A stretch of DNA of 64,000 nt, taken from positions 62,001 to 126,000 of the forward strand of contig NZ_JAFCKF010000013.1 in assembly GCF_018130545.1 (NCBI RefSeq), in the 5' to 3' direction. Below are positions 1 through 8,460 of this stretch, one piece after another; the first letter of the stretch is position 1, and each line of letters starts with the position of its first letter. The notes beneath the pieces are model-generated. The model saw only the letters and a program-made list of their open reading frames with translations, had not been told where the DNA came from and searched no databases. The DNA is from Bradyrhizobium tropiciagri. Its GTDB lineage: Bacteria > Pseudomonadota > Alphaproteobacteria > Rhizobiales > Xanthobacteraceae. The position numbers were made by a program, and so were the translations under genes.

Positions 1-162
1 TTCAACAGCATGCCGCGGGGCATGTTGTGCTTCCAGGGGCCCATGGACTCACCGAATATCCGGTGCTCCACTCCGCGTGCACGCAAATGTGCAGCCAGCG
101 ACAAGCCGTAGGGGCCGGCTCCTATGACGGCCACATCCACGGATGTGCTCGATCGGCCCATA
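1..162 (-). CDS. FAD/NAD(P)-binding oxidoreductase, N-terminal part only
   Basis: Only the first 54 codons are inside the window; the gene continues to the left. The reading begins MGRSSTSVDVAVIGAGPYG, with the dinucleotide-binding glycine motif GAGPYG at about residues 14-19. This is typical of flavin monooxygenases and related oxidoreductases. The ATG at 162 follows a strong Shine-Dalgarno (GGGAGG, 7-8 bases upstream), which fixes the start. The substrate cannot be told from this fragment. Its neighbours are polysaccharide genes, and a second FAD oxidoreductase lies at 3361-4572. Confidence 0.75.
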
Positions 163-407
163 TGCGCACCTCCCGCACGAAATAAAAAAGGTAGATGAGA
201 TGAAAAAGACATCGGGAGATTGAAACGCGAAACTCTCTCCTGGCGACCCTCTTCCGGCGATCCTGAGCTGACGAGGATCGCTGATGCAGCTGCGCAGTGG
301 AAGCGCGATAGATGGTTAGCTCTTTGTAGTTATCCTCTTGCGTCTCAACGGAAATGGTTCTGCAATACCGACGTCGCCAGCGACGATTTCGATCGTTGCT
401 GGCTTGC

Positions 408-1961
408 TCAGGCGACGCCTGCCGGCATCGAGCACGACCAGGCGGGGTGTCGGTCCGGGCGGGCCGAAATCTCGGATGGAAGCGGCTCGTAGCTGGCCGT
501 GACCTGTCGCAGCCGCCTGACGCGACCGAACGCGTCGATCACCTCGAGGCCGGATCCGCGATTGTAGGTGTGGCAGCCGAAGCTCGCCGCGCGAATGACG
601 CCGACCGGGGTCTGAGCAAATTCCGACAGGCTGAGCGCGTCGAGCCGGCACAGCGTGACCGCATCGCCATAACCGCGCGAGCAATCCTGGACCGGGCGCA
701 GAACTTGACCGTGGTGCTCGATGAAGGCGCCTGCCGGACGGCTGAGCGAGGCGTCGATCAGGACCGGATTTGCGGCATGAGGGACCCAGGGGCCGGTCAG
801 GCTCTCCGCGCGGTAGATATCGAGGACGTCCCATGACGTGGATCCCCACCGCCTGGGGCTGACGAAAAACCAGCAACGGCCTTCGCGAAACAGCGGCGTA
901 CAGTCGTAGGCCTCGACCCGGTCGATCAGGCACGCTTCCCGGGCCCACCGGGTGGGGAATTCGACCGCGCGGTACAGGCTGACATTCCTCGCCGCGCCGG
1001 ATTCCGGGATCATCCAAATTTGTCCGTCCCGCTCGAACACGAACGGGTAGGAGAGATGATGCGGCTCTTCCAGCACGATCCGCGGCTCACTCGCCGTTCC
1101 GTCGCGGTTCACGGTCACGACCGCGACGCATCCTCGCTTTTTCCTGTAGGAGTATTGTTCGACGAAGATGAAATCCTGCCCCCGGTGGCTGAAGGGAAAC
1201 GGGTCGGCAAGGTAACTGTCGGCATCCGCGGCGAGCATGTTGAAGACGGCCGTGCCCCGGTCGAGCAGGCTTGCCGCTTCGTCGCGGCGCCAGCCGACGC
1301 CCCACATCTTGCCGCCCCTCGCGATGATATTCAGCAAGCTGACGGCTTTCGATGCCACCCTTGCGCTGGCCCACACGAGGGTCGAAGAACAGGGGCCTGG
1401 GGGCCCGTTCATCCGCGTGCGCGGCGCAATGGATGCCGCCGCGGGCTCCTCGCGCAAGGCCTTGAGGATCAGCAGGACGGCGCATGAGAGGCTGCCATCA
1501 AGGGTCATGGCGAGCACGGCGCGGTCTGCGCTGGCGGGGCGTGCCGTCCAGGGGCCCCAGGGGCGCGCGGTGTCGTGCAGTTCGACGAGCAGGTCTTCGT
1601 CATTCGCCAGCGCTGCCAGCGTCCCAATTTCGCCGGGGACGCCGTTGAAGCGCGGGGTCAGCACCCGCTGTCCGGGAGCGGCAAGCGCCTCGCCGCTGAG
1701 ATTGATCACGATGTCTGGCGTGGTCGTCGGCCGCGCCAGAGCGCGCAGCGCCGCCGCCACGGAGTCCGTCGCGCCATCGCCGCGAACGCGGTAGACGAGC
1801 CGCTCCAGCTCGAGCAGCAGACGGCATGTCGGCGGCAGCGGATGGCGATCCGATCCGAAGCTGCACGAGACCTCGTTGGCCGGATTGTCGGCAAGCGCGT
1901 CCGCCAGCCAGAGGTGCCAGCGCAATAGCCGTGACGGATCAAGATGCAGGCAAATGCGCAT
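408..1961 (-). CDS. GINT1 N-terminal-domain-like protein (glycan-associated beta-propeller)
   Basis: A protein of 517 residues. The C-terminal two thirds carries the signature of the family named after plant glucosamine inositolphosphorylceramide transferase 1 (N-terminal domain). Hallmarks seen are DPFPFSHRGQDFIFVEQ, then SYPFVFERDGQIWMIPES, then a DVLDIYRA-type strand and NPVLID. These are successive blades of a five-bladed propeller like those of glycosidase clans F and J. The first 190 residues resemble a degenerate formyl-transferase-like N-terminus. Bacterial members sit in polysaccharide clusters, as here, but their reaction is not established. I used the ATG at 1961; an in-frame GTG two codons upstream (1967) is an alternative. 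The gene is divergent from the GNAT gene at 2172. Confidence 0.72.
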   Translation of the reverse strand: MRICLHLDPSRLLRWHLWLADALADNPANEVSCSFGSDRHPLPPTCRLLLELERLVYRVRGDGATDSVAAALRALARPTTTPDIVINLSGEALAAPGQRVLTPRFNGVPGEIGTLAALANDEDLLVELHDTARPWGPWTARPASADRAVLAMTLDGSLSCAVLLILKALREEPAAASIAPRTRMNGPPGPCSSTLVWASARVASKAVSLLNIIARGGKMWGVGWRRDEAASLLDRGTAVFNMLAADADSYLADPFPFSHRGQDFIFVEQYSYRKKRGCVAVVTVNRDGTASEPRIVLEEPHHLSYPFVFERDGQIWMIPESGAARNVSLYRAVEFPTRWAREACLIDRVEAYDCTPLFREGRCWFFVSPRRWGSTSWDVLDIYRAESLTGPWVPHAANPVLIDASLSRPAGAFIEHHGQVLRPVQDCSRGYGDAVTLCRLDALSLSEFAQTPVGVIRAASFGCHTYNRGSGLEVIDAFGRVRRLRQVTASYEPLPSEISARPDRHPAWSCSMPAGVA

Positions 1962-2119
1962 TGACACCCCGAGCCCGGTTCAGTCCTTCGCCTGCGCGAC
2001 CTCGGGAGCCGCCGATGCGGAAAACTGCACCTTGTGTGTCTGCGGCATGAGGCCGCGCTCACGCGACCGGCCGCAAAACTATGCCTAAAACCGCATCCGG
2101 ATGCGTGATGCCAGACGAG

Positions 2120-2144
2120 GTAATCCCTCGGTGAGGTTGCGCTC
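2120..2144 (+). promoter_or_regulatory. Conserved 5' leader motif, copy 1
   Basis: A 25-bp block reading GTAATCCCTCGG then TGAGGTTGCGCTC. It ends exactly 27 bases before the ATG at 2172. A near-identical block lies at 4675-4699, also 27 bases before its ATG, and the first bases of the two coding regions match too. The conserved spacing suggests a promoter or RNA leader element. I do not recognise a named sigma-factor consensus in it. Confidence 0.55.
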
Positions 2145-2171
2145 AGCCGGCCGGCAGCGTCAATTGGACGC

Positions 2172-3308
2172 ATGAATGTGGGCTGGTCGCCGACCAAGAT
2201 TGGATCGATTTCTGCATACAGCTGCGCACCGAGTGCCGAACTCTGCGAGCCGTGGAACGATCTCGTCGCGCGCGTCGATGGCAACGCGTTCATGCATCCT
2301 GTGGCGTTGCTTGCGGCCGCCGCAACCGGGTTTGCCAAGATCCACGTCCTGATTGCCTGGGACGAGGGGGTGAAGCCGCATTGTCTAGTCGGCTTTTGGG
2401 CGCTGTGCGAGAGGCGCAATCTGCCGACGGCGCCCGCGTTCCTCGAAGCGATCCCTTACAACTATGCGTTCAGCTCGAATGCCGTGGTCGACAGCGTGCG
2501 TGCCGATGAGGTGGTGGCGGCATTCTTCGACGTGATCAGACGCGACATTCGACTGCCCAAGATCATCAAATTGCGCTCCTTCGAAGCTGATCCCGTCGTC
2601 TATCCGGCGATGCTCCGGCAGCTCGAGGGCAGGGGACGACACCGCGAGCTTGCGCGCATCGAACGCCCGTTTGCGGATCCGAGCGCAGGGATCAAGAAAT
2701 CGGGATCGACCCGCAAGAAGCTGCGCCAGGATTGGAATCGGCTCTCCGCGACAGGAAAGGTCGGGATTGTGAACGATCGAACGCCGGCCGCGACCGAAGC
2801 TGCGTTCGAAATCTTTCTCGCGCTCGAGGCGGCGAGCTGGAAGGGCAAGGAGGGAACGGCGCTGCTGTGCGATGCCGGCGATGCGCGCTTTGCCCGCCAA
2901 TTCATCCGAGACCTTGCCGCGCACAACCTGGCCTCGGTTGCGCTGCTGCGCGTCGATGGCGTTGCGATCGCGGCGCAGGTCCTGATCTACAGCGGCCAGC
3001 GGGCCTATACATGGAAAACCGCATTCGATGCGTCCTTCGCCGGCTTTTCGCCGGGGGCGCTGCTGATCAGCAGGATCACGGAAGAGCTGCTCGAATCCGG
3101 TCAGACCGACACGATCGATTCATGTTCGTCGGCGGATGGGATCATGTCGCAGCTGTGGACCGGCCGACGAACCATGGTCGATACGCTGATCGATGTCCGC
3201 GCACGTCATCCGCTGGCTTTCGCGATGGAAGTGGCGGAGCATCAGGGCTATCAGCAGTACCGCAATGTGCGCAGCCGAATTTGGCACGCGATCCAGAAAT
3301 CACGGTAA
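2172..3308 (+). CDS. GNAT-family acyltransferase (CelD/BcsL type)
   Basis: A protein of 378 residues in the acetyltransferase family often annotated as involved in cellulose or exopolysaccharide biosynthesis. A first half holds a degenerate GNAT fold. The second half contains the block from SGSTRKKLRQDWNRL (about 177-191) through FEIFLALEAASWKG to VALLRVDGVAIAAQVLIYSG, the usual Acetyltransf_6 pattern. YTWKTAFDASFAGFSPGALL is the typical late motif. The likely role is acylation of a sugar or lipid precursor in the cytoplasm. It is preceded by the leader motif at 2120 and converges with the FAD oxidoreductase at 3361. The substrate is unknown. Confidence 0.75.
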   Translation: MNVGWSPTKIGSISAYSCAPSAELCEPWNDLVARVDGNAFMHPVALLAAAATGFAKIHVLIAWDEGVKPHCLVGFWALCERRNLPTAPAFLEAIPYNYAFSSNAVVDSVRADEVVAAFFDVIRRDIRLPKIIKLRSFEADPVVYPAMLRQLEGRGRHRELARIERPFADPSAGIKKSGSTRKKLRQDWNRLSATGKVGIVNDRTPAATEAAFEIFLALEAASWKGKEGTALLCDAGDARFARQFIRDLAAHNLASVALLRVDGVAIAAQVLIYSGQRAYTWKTAFDASFAGFSPGALLISRITEELLESGQTDTIDSCSSADGIMSQLWTGRRTMVDTLIDVRARHPLAFAMEVAEHQGYQQYRNVRSRIWHAIQKSR

Positions 3309-3360
3309 GCGCGCAGACGCGCCAAGGCCTCGGCGATCGTAGGCTCAGCGACAAGCGCGC

Positions 3361-4572
3361 CTAGGTGCGATCCCGCAGGCGCTGCGTCCATCCTTCGGGC
3401 ACGAACTGATCGCCGTCGGAGATCACGCCGATCTTGCAAGCCGCGGAGATCGCCGCGCCGACGAAGAAGCGTAGCCTGCGCTGGATGCGCCAGCTGATGC
3501 CCTCCTCGATGGACATCGACCGCAACCGGTAGGCCCACGATTTGGAGGTTTCGTCGTATTCGCGCTTCACCGGATCGTCGTAGAACTGTTCGATCTTGTT
3601 TACAGCCATGCCGGGACTTGCGAGCCAATTCGGAATATGGACGTTGCAGAGCCGTTCGACGTCGGTGAAGACCTTGCCCGCACCGGTGCCGGCCGCCGGG
3701 CATGAACTCGCGAACGCGTCTCCGACAAGGGCGATCCCGGCCTGGCGATGGCCCTGGCTGACATAGAGATCGGCGGGGCGGATCTTGACCGGCCCAACCA
3801 GCTCGACGTCGCCGATGATGCGGCGCAAATTCGGCATCAAAGCGAACAGCGCGCGCTCCGGATTGTGGCGCATCTCCCGCAGCCATGGATCGTCCATGGT
3901 CCGGTAGACCATCAGGTTGGCGCGCATCGACGCGCCGATCGGAAACAGCGTGAGATAGGCCATCCGGTCGCTGGCGCGCTCCGGATAATAGGTCAGGGCC
4001 GCGAAGTCGAATGCCCTGCCGGAACGGGGTTTGATGTCGAAGGCGATGGTGATCGAATGGCAGGGGCTCGTGACGGTGCGTTCGATGCCGAGCTGGTCCT
4101 TCAGCGCAACGCTCAATCCGTTGGCCAGCACGACGAGACGCGTTGAGATGGTGCTGCCATCGGACAGCGAGACCTGCTGACGGTCATCGCCGGTGACGAT
4201 GTGAACCGCCTTGGCGACGACGTTCGTCACGTCAGGCGGAATCGCGCTGCGCATCACGTTGACGAGGTTGTCGTACAGGATACCGTATTGCCCACCCGGA
4301 CGCTTGTCGATCACGCGCCCGAAGCGGGCGATCCAGGCCTTGCCGTCACGGATCGCGCCGTCGAACGTCGTCGCCGCCAGGGCAATGTCGGCGAGACCGG
4401 TCTTCTGCAAAATCGCGACCTGACCGCGATCGAGCTTCTCGCATCGCAGATCCGGCGGATAGACCGGATGAGGGTCGACCAGTGCGGTGGGGATGCCCGC
4501 GCGCCCCAATATTGCTGCGGTGGTCGAGCCGGCGAGGCCTGCGCCGATCACCACCACGTCAGTGTCCGTCAT
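3361..4572 (-). CDS. FAD-dependent oxidoreductase (monooxygenase/reductase family)
   Basis: A protein of 403 residues. The Rossmann FAD-binding motif VVVIGAGLAGSTTAAILGRAG lies at residues 6-26. The second flavin contact GIALVGDAFASSCPAAGTG lies near residue 280, the GD motif of the aromatic hydroxylase and geranylgeranyl-reductase-like superfamily. The mid-part has the expected beta-rich substrate domain. The product modified is unknown. The genomic setting, between an acyltransferase and a GH5 enzyme, suggests a tailoring step on a cell-surface compound. It is transcribed against its neighbours, divergent from 4727 with about 150 bp between starts. It resembles the truncated oxidoreductase at 1-162 only in the cofactor fold. 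Confidence 0.75.
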   Translation of the reverse strand: MTDTDVVVIGAGLAGSTTAAILGRAGIPTALVDPHPVYPPDLRCEKLDRGQVAILQKTGLADIALAATTFDGAIRDGKAWIARFGRVIDKRPGGQYGILYDNLVNVMRSAIPPDVTNVVAKAVHIVTGDDRQQVSLSDGSTISTRLVVLANGLSVALKDQLGIERTVTSPCHSITIAFDIKPRSGRAFDFAALTYYPERASDRMAYLTLFPIGASMRANLMVYRTMDDPWLREMRHNPERALFALMPNLRRIIGDVELVGPVKIRPADLYVSQGHRQAGIALVGDAFASSCPAAGTGAGKVFTDVERLCNVHIPNWLASPGMAVNKIEQFYDDPVKREYDETSKSWAYRLRSMSIEEGISWRIQRRLRFFVGAAISAACKIGVISDGDQFVPEGWTQRLRDRT

Positions 4573-4674
4573 GGCGCACTATCCATACTGCTGCATCTCA
4601 ACTTGCCATGTTCGATCCGGAGCCCGTGGGTCACTGTAGAGAAAACAGCCCGCCGGAGCACGGTGCCGAAGGGA

Positions 4675-4699
4675 GTAATCCTTCGGGGAAGTTGCGTTC
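4675..4699 (+). promoter_or_regulatory. Conserved 5' leader motif, copy 2
   Basis: Reads GTAATCCTTCGG then GGAAGTTGCGTTC. It matches copy 1 (2120-2144) at 21 of 25 positions and is also exactly 27 bases before an ATG (4727). After the spacer both genes open with the same pattern (ATG A-TGT-GGCTGG, proteins starting MNVGW and MSVGW). A recent duplication of a promoter plus start region, or co-regulation by one factor, would explain this. Confidence 0.55.
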
Positions 4700-4726
4700 G
4701 CCTGTGCGCGATAGTCACGTGGACGG

Positions 4727-5986
4727 ATGAGTGTCGGCTGGAAAGGCGCGAAAGACAGGCTGCGCAACATTGGACTGCGTGTCCTTGTGTATGCGCTTCT
4801 CACTGCTCCGGCACTGGTGAATGCAGCAGAGAGCCCGGCTGCCGACGGACCGCCGCCAACGCCTTTCATCAAGGCTCAGGGAACGCATTTCACAATTGAC
4901 GGCAAGCCGTTCTTCGTGACCGGCGTGAACAACCACTACCTCACCTTCGGGTCACAGCAGGAAGTCACCCGCGTGCTCGACGACGCGGTGGCGATGGGCG
5001 CCAATGTGGTCCGTACCTTCCTTCAGCCCGTCATCGGATCGCTCGACGGGAGCATGGCGACGATCTGGCAGTGGCGGATGCAGGCCGACGCGAGCGATCT
5101 CGGCGTCAAGGGGACCTATCTGATCTATTGGGACGATAGCGAAGGCGGGATGGCCTTCAATGACGGCGCCAACGGGATGCAGAAGGTTGATTTCCTGATC
5201 GCCGAAGCGAACAAGCGACACCTGAAGCTGATCATCGCGTTTCTCGACTTCTGGGCCTACACCGGCGGCGCGCAGCAGATGCGGGCCTGGTATGGCAGCG
5301 AGGACAAGTCCGGGTTCTTCTTTCGCGACCGGCGCACGCGGCGCGATTACATGAGTTGGGTTCGTCACGTCGTGCAGCGCCCCAATTCGCTCACCGGAAT
5401 TGCCTACCGCGATGACCCGACCATCATGGCCTGGGAGTTGATGAACGAAGGCAACGCCAGTCCGGAGAGCTTGCGATTGGCGTGGACCACCGAGATGTCC
5501 GCCTACGTCAAGTTCCTCGATCCCAATCATCTCGTCAGTTCAGGGCATGCCAATGTCTCCGACAAATTGTCGGACCTGTCGATCGCGACGCTCGATTTCG
5601 GGACCTGGCACGGCTACCCGCTCTACTACAAACTGACGGTCCAGCAGTTCGCAGACAGCATCACCGAGTTCTGCCAGATCGCGGCGCGCGCCAACAAGCC
5701 GGTTCTGCTCGAGGAGTTCGGTTACGCGCGCTCCAATCCGGACTCGGCTGCGGCTTACGCGATGTGGCTCGACAAGCTGCAGCGCGACCCCAATTGCGCC
5801 GGCTGGATGGTTTGGCGCCTGGTATCGCGTCAGGACAGCGGCCGCTTTCCTGCCGATGAACACGATCAGTTCGATATCCGCAATGATGGAAGCGCGATCT
5901 GGAACGTCTTCAAGGCGGCGACGGCACGAGCGAAGCAGGCGCGCGAAGCCAGCCAGGCTTCGGATAGCGGACGGAGAACGCCATGA
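4727..5986 (+). CDS. Secreted glycoside hydrolase family 5 (cellulase/mannanase-like)
   Basis: A protein of 419 residues. Positively charged residues and a hydrophobic stretch (LRVLVYALLTAPALVNAAES, about 16-35) form a Sec signal peptide, so the enzyme acts in the periplasm or outside. The GH5 (alpha/beta)8 barrel follows. The acid/base glutamate is in AWELMNEGN near residue 240. The nucleophile glutamate is in VLLEEFGYA near residue 329. FFVTGVNNHYLTF at the barrel start is typical of the mannan endo-1,4-beta-mannosidase-like subgroup. The natural substrate may be the polymer made by this locus. It overlaps the following glycosyltransferase by four bases (ATGA), so the two are translationally coupled. 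Confidence 0.82.
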   Translation: MSVGWKGAKDRLRNIGLRVLVYALLTAPALVNAAESPAADGPPPTPFIKAQGTHFTIDGKPFFVTGVNNHYLTFGSQQEVTRVLDDAVAMGANVVRTFLQPVIGSLDGSMATIWQWRMQADASDLGVKGTYLIYWDDSEGGMAFNDGANGMQKVDFLIAEANKRHLKLIIAFLDFWAYTGGAQQMRAWYGSEDKSGFFFRDRRTRRDYMSWVRHVVQRPNSLTGIAYRDDPTIMAWELMNEGNASPESLRLAWTTEMSAYVKFLDPNHLVSSGHANVSDKLSDLSIATLDFGTWHGYPLYYKLTVQQFADSITEFCQIAARANKPVLLEEFGYARSNPDSAAAYAMWLDKLQRDPNCAGWMVWRLVSRQDSGRFPADEHDQFDIRNDGSAIWNVFKAATARAKQAREASQASDSGRRTP

Positions 5987-6987
5987 TCGAGGCTTCGGTG
6001 GTGATTTGCGCGCACACGCTGGACCGCTGGGATGTGCTGCAACGCGCGGTCGCGTCGGTCCGCGCCCAGACCCGGTCCGCCAGGGAAATCATCCTGGTGA
6101 TCGACAACAACGAAGCCCTGCGCACGCGTGCCGCGCAGGAGATTGGTGGCGTCACCGTCCTCTCCAACATCGGCCAACCCGGTTTGTCCGGCGGACGGAT
6201 GACCGGGGCGGAGCACGCCAAGGCGTCGGTCATCGCTTTTCTGGATGACGATGCCGCTGCCGAGCCATGTTGGCTTGAGGATCTGCTGGAGGCCTACCAG
6301 GATCCAGCGGTGCTGGGGGCGGGGGGACCGGTGCTGCCGCTGTGGCAAGCACCGCCGCCTTCCTGGTTTCCCGCCGAGTTCGGGTGGGTCGTCGGCTGCA
6401 CCTATGCCGGCATGCATGTGGAGGACGGGCGCATCCGCAATCCGATCGGCGCCAACATGTCGGTGCGGGCCGACGTGTTGCGCGCTGCCGGCGGCTTCAC
6501 GTCGGATCTCGGACGCCGCAAGCTTGGATTCTCCGTCAGCGGTCGCGCGAGGTTCGGCGGCAAGGCCGAGAGCTGCGAGGAGACCGAGCTCTGCATCCGG
6601 GCCGCGCGCCTCTATCCCGGCGGCTACTGGGCCTATCGACGGCGGGCGCGGGTGCACCATGTCGTGCCCGCGCAGCGGGCCACCTGGGCTTACTTCGTTC
6701 AGCGTTGCCTGATCGAGGGCACCGCCAAGGCGGTCTTGCGCAATCTCGCGGGAGCCGGTGACGGGCTGAAGTCCGAGCAGCGTTACGTTCGCGAAGTTTT
6801 GCCGCGTGCCGTAGCGAGCGAGCTCATGGCGGCGATGCGCGGCAAGTTCGACGCCGCGCGGCGCGCCGGCGCGATCGTGGCCGGCTTCAGCCTCACCGCG
6901 TTTGCCTACACCACGGCACGGCTCGGCGGCATCGCCGACGCCTTGTCACAGCAATTGTCGTCGCGCGCCCAGATCGAGAGATCCTAG
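5983..6987 (+). CDS. Glycosyltransferase family 2
   Basis: A protein of 334 residues with a GT-A fold. It starts ASVVICAHTLDRWDVLQRAVASV, then IILVIDNNEA. The metal/nucleotide-sugar-binding acidic cluster is FLDDDAAAEPCWLEDL near residue 86. GCEETELCIRA-like ED residues appear about 200 (ESCEETELC), the usual base region of inverting GT2 enzymes. A C-terminal basic region with weak hydrophobic stretches may attach it to the inner membrane. The start ATG overlaps the GH5 stop. The pairing of a GH5 glycanase with a GT2 and GalE suggests synthesis and trimming of one galactose- or glucose-containing polymer. The acceptor is unknown. Confidence 0.8.
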   Translation: MIEASVVICAHTLDRWDVLQRAVASVRAQTRSAREIILVIDNNEALRTRAAQEIGGVTVLSNIGQPGLSGGRMTGAEHAKASVIAFLDDDAAAEPCWLEDLLEAYQDPAVLGAGGPVLPLWQAPPPSWFPAEFGWVVGCTYAGMHVEDGRIRNPIGANMSVRADVLRAAGGFTSDLGRRKLGFSVSGRARFGGKAESCEETELCIRAARLYPGGYWAYRRRARVHHVVPAQRATWAYFVQRCLIEGTAKAVLRNLAGAGDGLKSEQRYVREVLPRAVASELMAAMRGKFDAARRAGAIVAGFSLTAFAYTTARLGGIADALSQQLSSRAQIERS

Positions 6988-7032
6988 CGCGGCATTGCAC
7001 GGAATGCCTGTTCGACCGATACGGTGACTGAC

Positions 7033-8043
7033 ATGATCTTGCTGACCGGAGGCGCTGGATATATCGGGACCCACGTCTGCATCGCGCTGCTGGATGCTGG
7101 CTTCGATGTCGTGGTGATCGACAATCTCTGCAACAGCAACAAAGCCGCGCTCGCGCGTGTTGAAGCAATATGCGGGCGGCCGCTTGGCTTTCACTGCGTC
7201 GACATCCGCAACGAAGAGGCGATCTACGACGTGCTCCGGTCCTGTGGCGTGACCGCGGTGATCCATCTTGCGGGATTGAAAGCGGTCGGCGACTCCAACG
7301 TTCATCCCATGACCTATTACGACAACAATGTCGTGGGAACGATGCGGCTGGTGTCGGCAATGAAACGGGCTGACGTCAGGACGCTGGTCTTCAGCTCGTC
7401 AGCGACCGTCTACGGCATGCCCGCCTACCTGCCGCTCGACGAAAGGCACCCGCTGGCGCCGACCAATCCCTACGGCCGCACCAAGCTGTTCATCGAGGAA
7501 ATGCTCAAGGATCTCCATCGCTCGGAGCAGGATTGGCGGATCGGCATCCTGCGCTACTTCAATCCGGCCGGCGCGCATGAGAGCGGCCTGATCGGCGAAG
7601 ACCCGATCGGCGTTCCGAACAATCTGGTGCCGCTGGTCGCACAAGTGGCGATCGGAAAGCGCGCGAAGCTGCGGATCTGGGGAGACGACTACGACACGCC
7701 TGACGGCACCGGTGTCCGGGATTTCATTCACGTCGTCGACCTTGCGGCCGGCCATCTCATTGTCCTGCGCCACCTCGAACAGCCCGGGGTGTTCACGGTC
7801 AATCTGGGAACGGGAAACGGCAGCAGCGTTCTGGAGGTTGTTCGCGCATTCGAAGCCGCGAGCGGCAGGCCAATTCCGTATGAGATCGCAGAGCGGCGGA
7901 CCGGCGACGTCGCGATCTGTTGTGCCGATCCGACATTTGCGAAACAGGCGCTGCACTGGAAATCGGCCAAGTCGCTGGCGCAGATGTGCGCGGATCACTG
8001 GCACTGGCAGCTGAAGAATCCGGAAGGATATCGCCACATCTAG
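7033..8043 (+). CDS. galE: UDP-glucose 4-epimerase
   Basis: Interconverts UDP-glucose and UDP-galactose using tightly bound NAD. The short-chain-dehydrogenase fold begins MILLTGGAGYIGTHVC (NAD motif GGAGYIG). The catalytic set follows: SSSATVYG (Ser/Thr), and NPYGRTK with the Tyr-x-x-x-Lys pair. RYFNPAGAHESGLIGEDP, VPLVAQVA and GTGVRDFIHVVDLA are GalE-specific blocks. Its length of 336 residues is normal. The ATG at 7033 follows GGTGA by five bases; an in-frame GTG at 7024 would add three residues. It lies 45 bases after the GT2 gene in the same direction and probably supplies its sugar donor. Confidence 0.92.
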   Translation: MILLTGGAGYIGTHVCIALLDAGFDVVVIDNLCNSNKAALARVEAICGRPLGFHCVDIRNEEAIYDVLRSCGVTAVIHLAGLKAVGDSNVHPMTYYDNNVVGTMRLVSAMKRADVRTLVFSSSATVYGMPAYLPLDERHPLAPTNPYGRTKLFIEEMLKDLHRSEQDWRIGILRYFNPAGAHESGLIGEDPIGVPNNLVPLVAQVAIGKRAKLRIWGDDYDTPDGTGVRDFIHVVDLAAGHLIVLRHLEQPGVFTVNLGTGNGSSVLEVVRAFEAASGRPIPYEIAERRTGDVAICCADPTFAKQALHWKSAKSLAQMCADHWHWQLKNPEGYRHI

Positions 8044-8460
8044 CTTTTCCGTCTCCGTTTCGGACAGCACGCCGCTGCGCGACTTCGAGTCGCTTGCCGC
8101 GCGGCCTCGATATCGACGATCTCGTGGCGATCGCGTCGAGAATTAAATCCCAATCGAACTAAGGCCTCCGCGTCAAAATGTTATGTGAATAAGGCGAGCG
8201 GCTCCGCAAACGCCTGTGTGAAGTTCATTTTGAAACCATTTTTCGCCATACTTGATCTTTAGCCAACCGACCTGCAGTCGAAGGGGCGTACCTCGAAATC
8301 TCCACTGCGTTGAAATGTGCCCGCGCATCACGTGCGCCGGGCGTGCAGTATGTCGCGCGTTTCGCGGCAGGGGAATGATCGCGCAGTTCGCGATGTTGGA
8401 ATGGGTCGCGCAGTTCGCGACGGTGGAATTCTTCGTTCAATCTTCCGGAAGGGACATGGA
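8044..8460 (+). repeat. Intergenic region with three tandem copies of a 27-bp unit
   Basis: No convincing gene lies between galE and the GH16 gene. Positions 8353-8376, 8379-8402 and 8406-8429 are successive copies of a unit whose core is TCGCGCAGTTCGCGA followed by a G/T-rich tail ending GGAAT. Copies 2 and 3 are almost identical; copy 1 is more diverged. The array ends about 30 bases before the GH16 start. The AT-richer part at 8150-8260 may contain the promoter. Confidence 0.6.
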
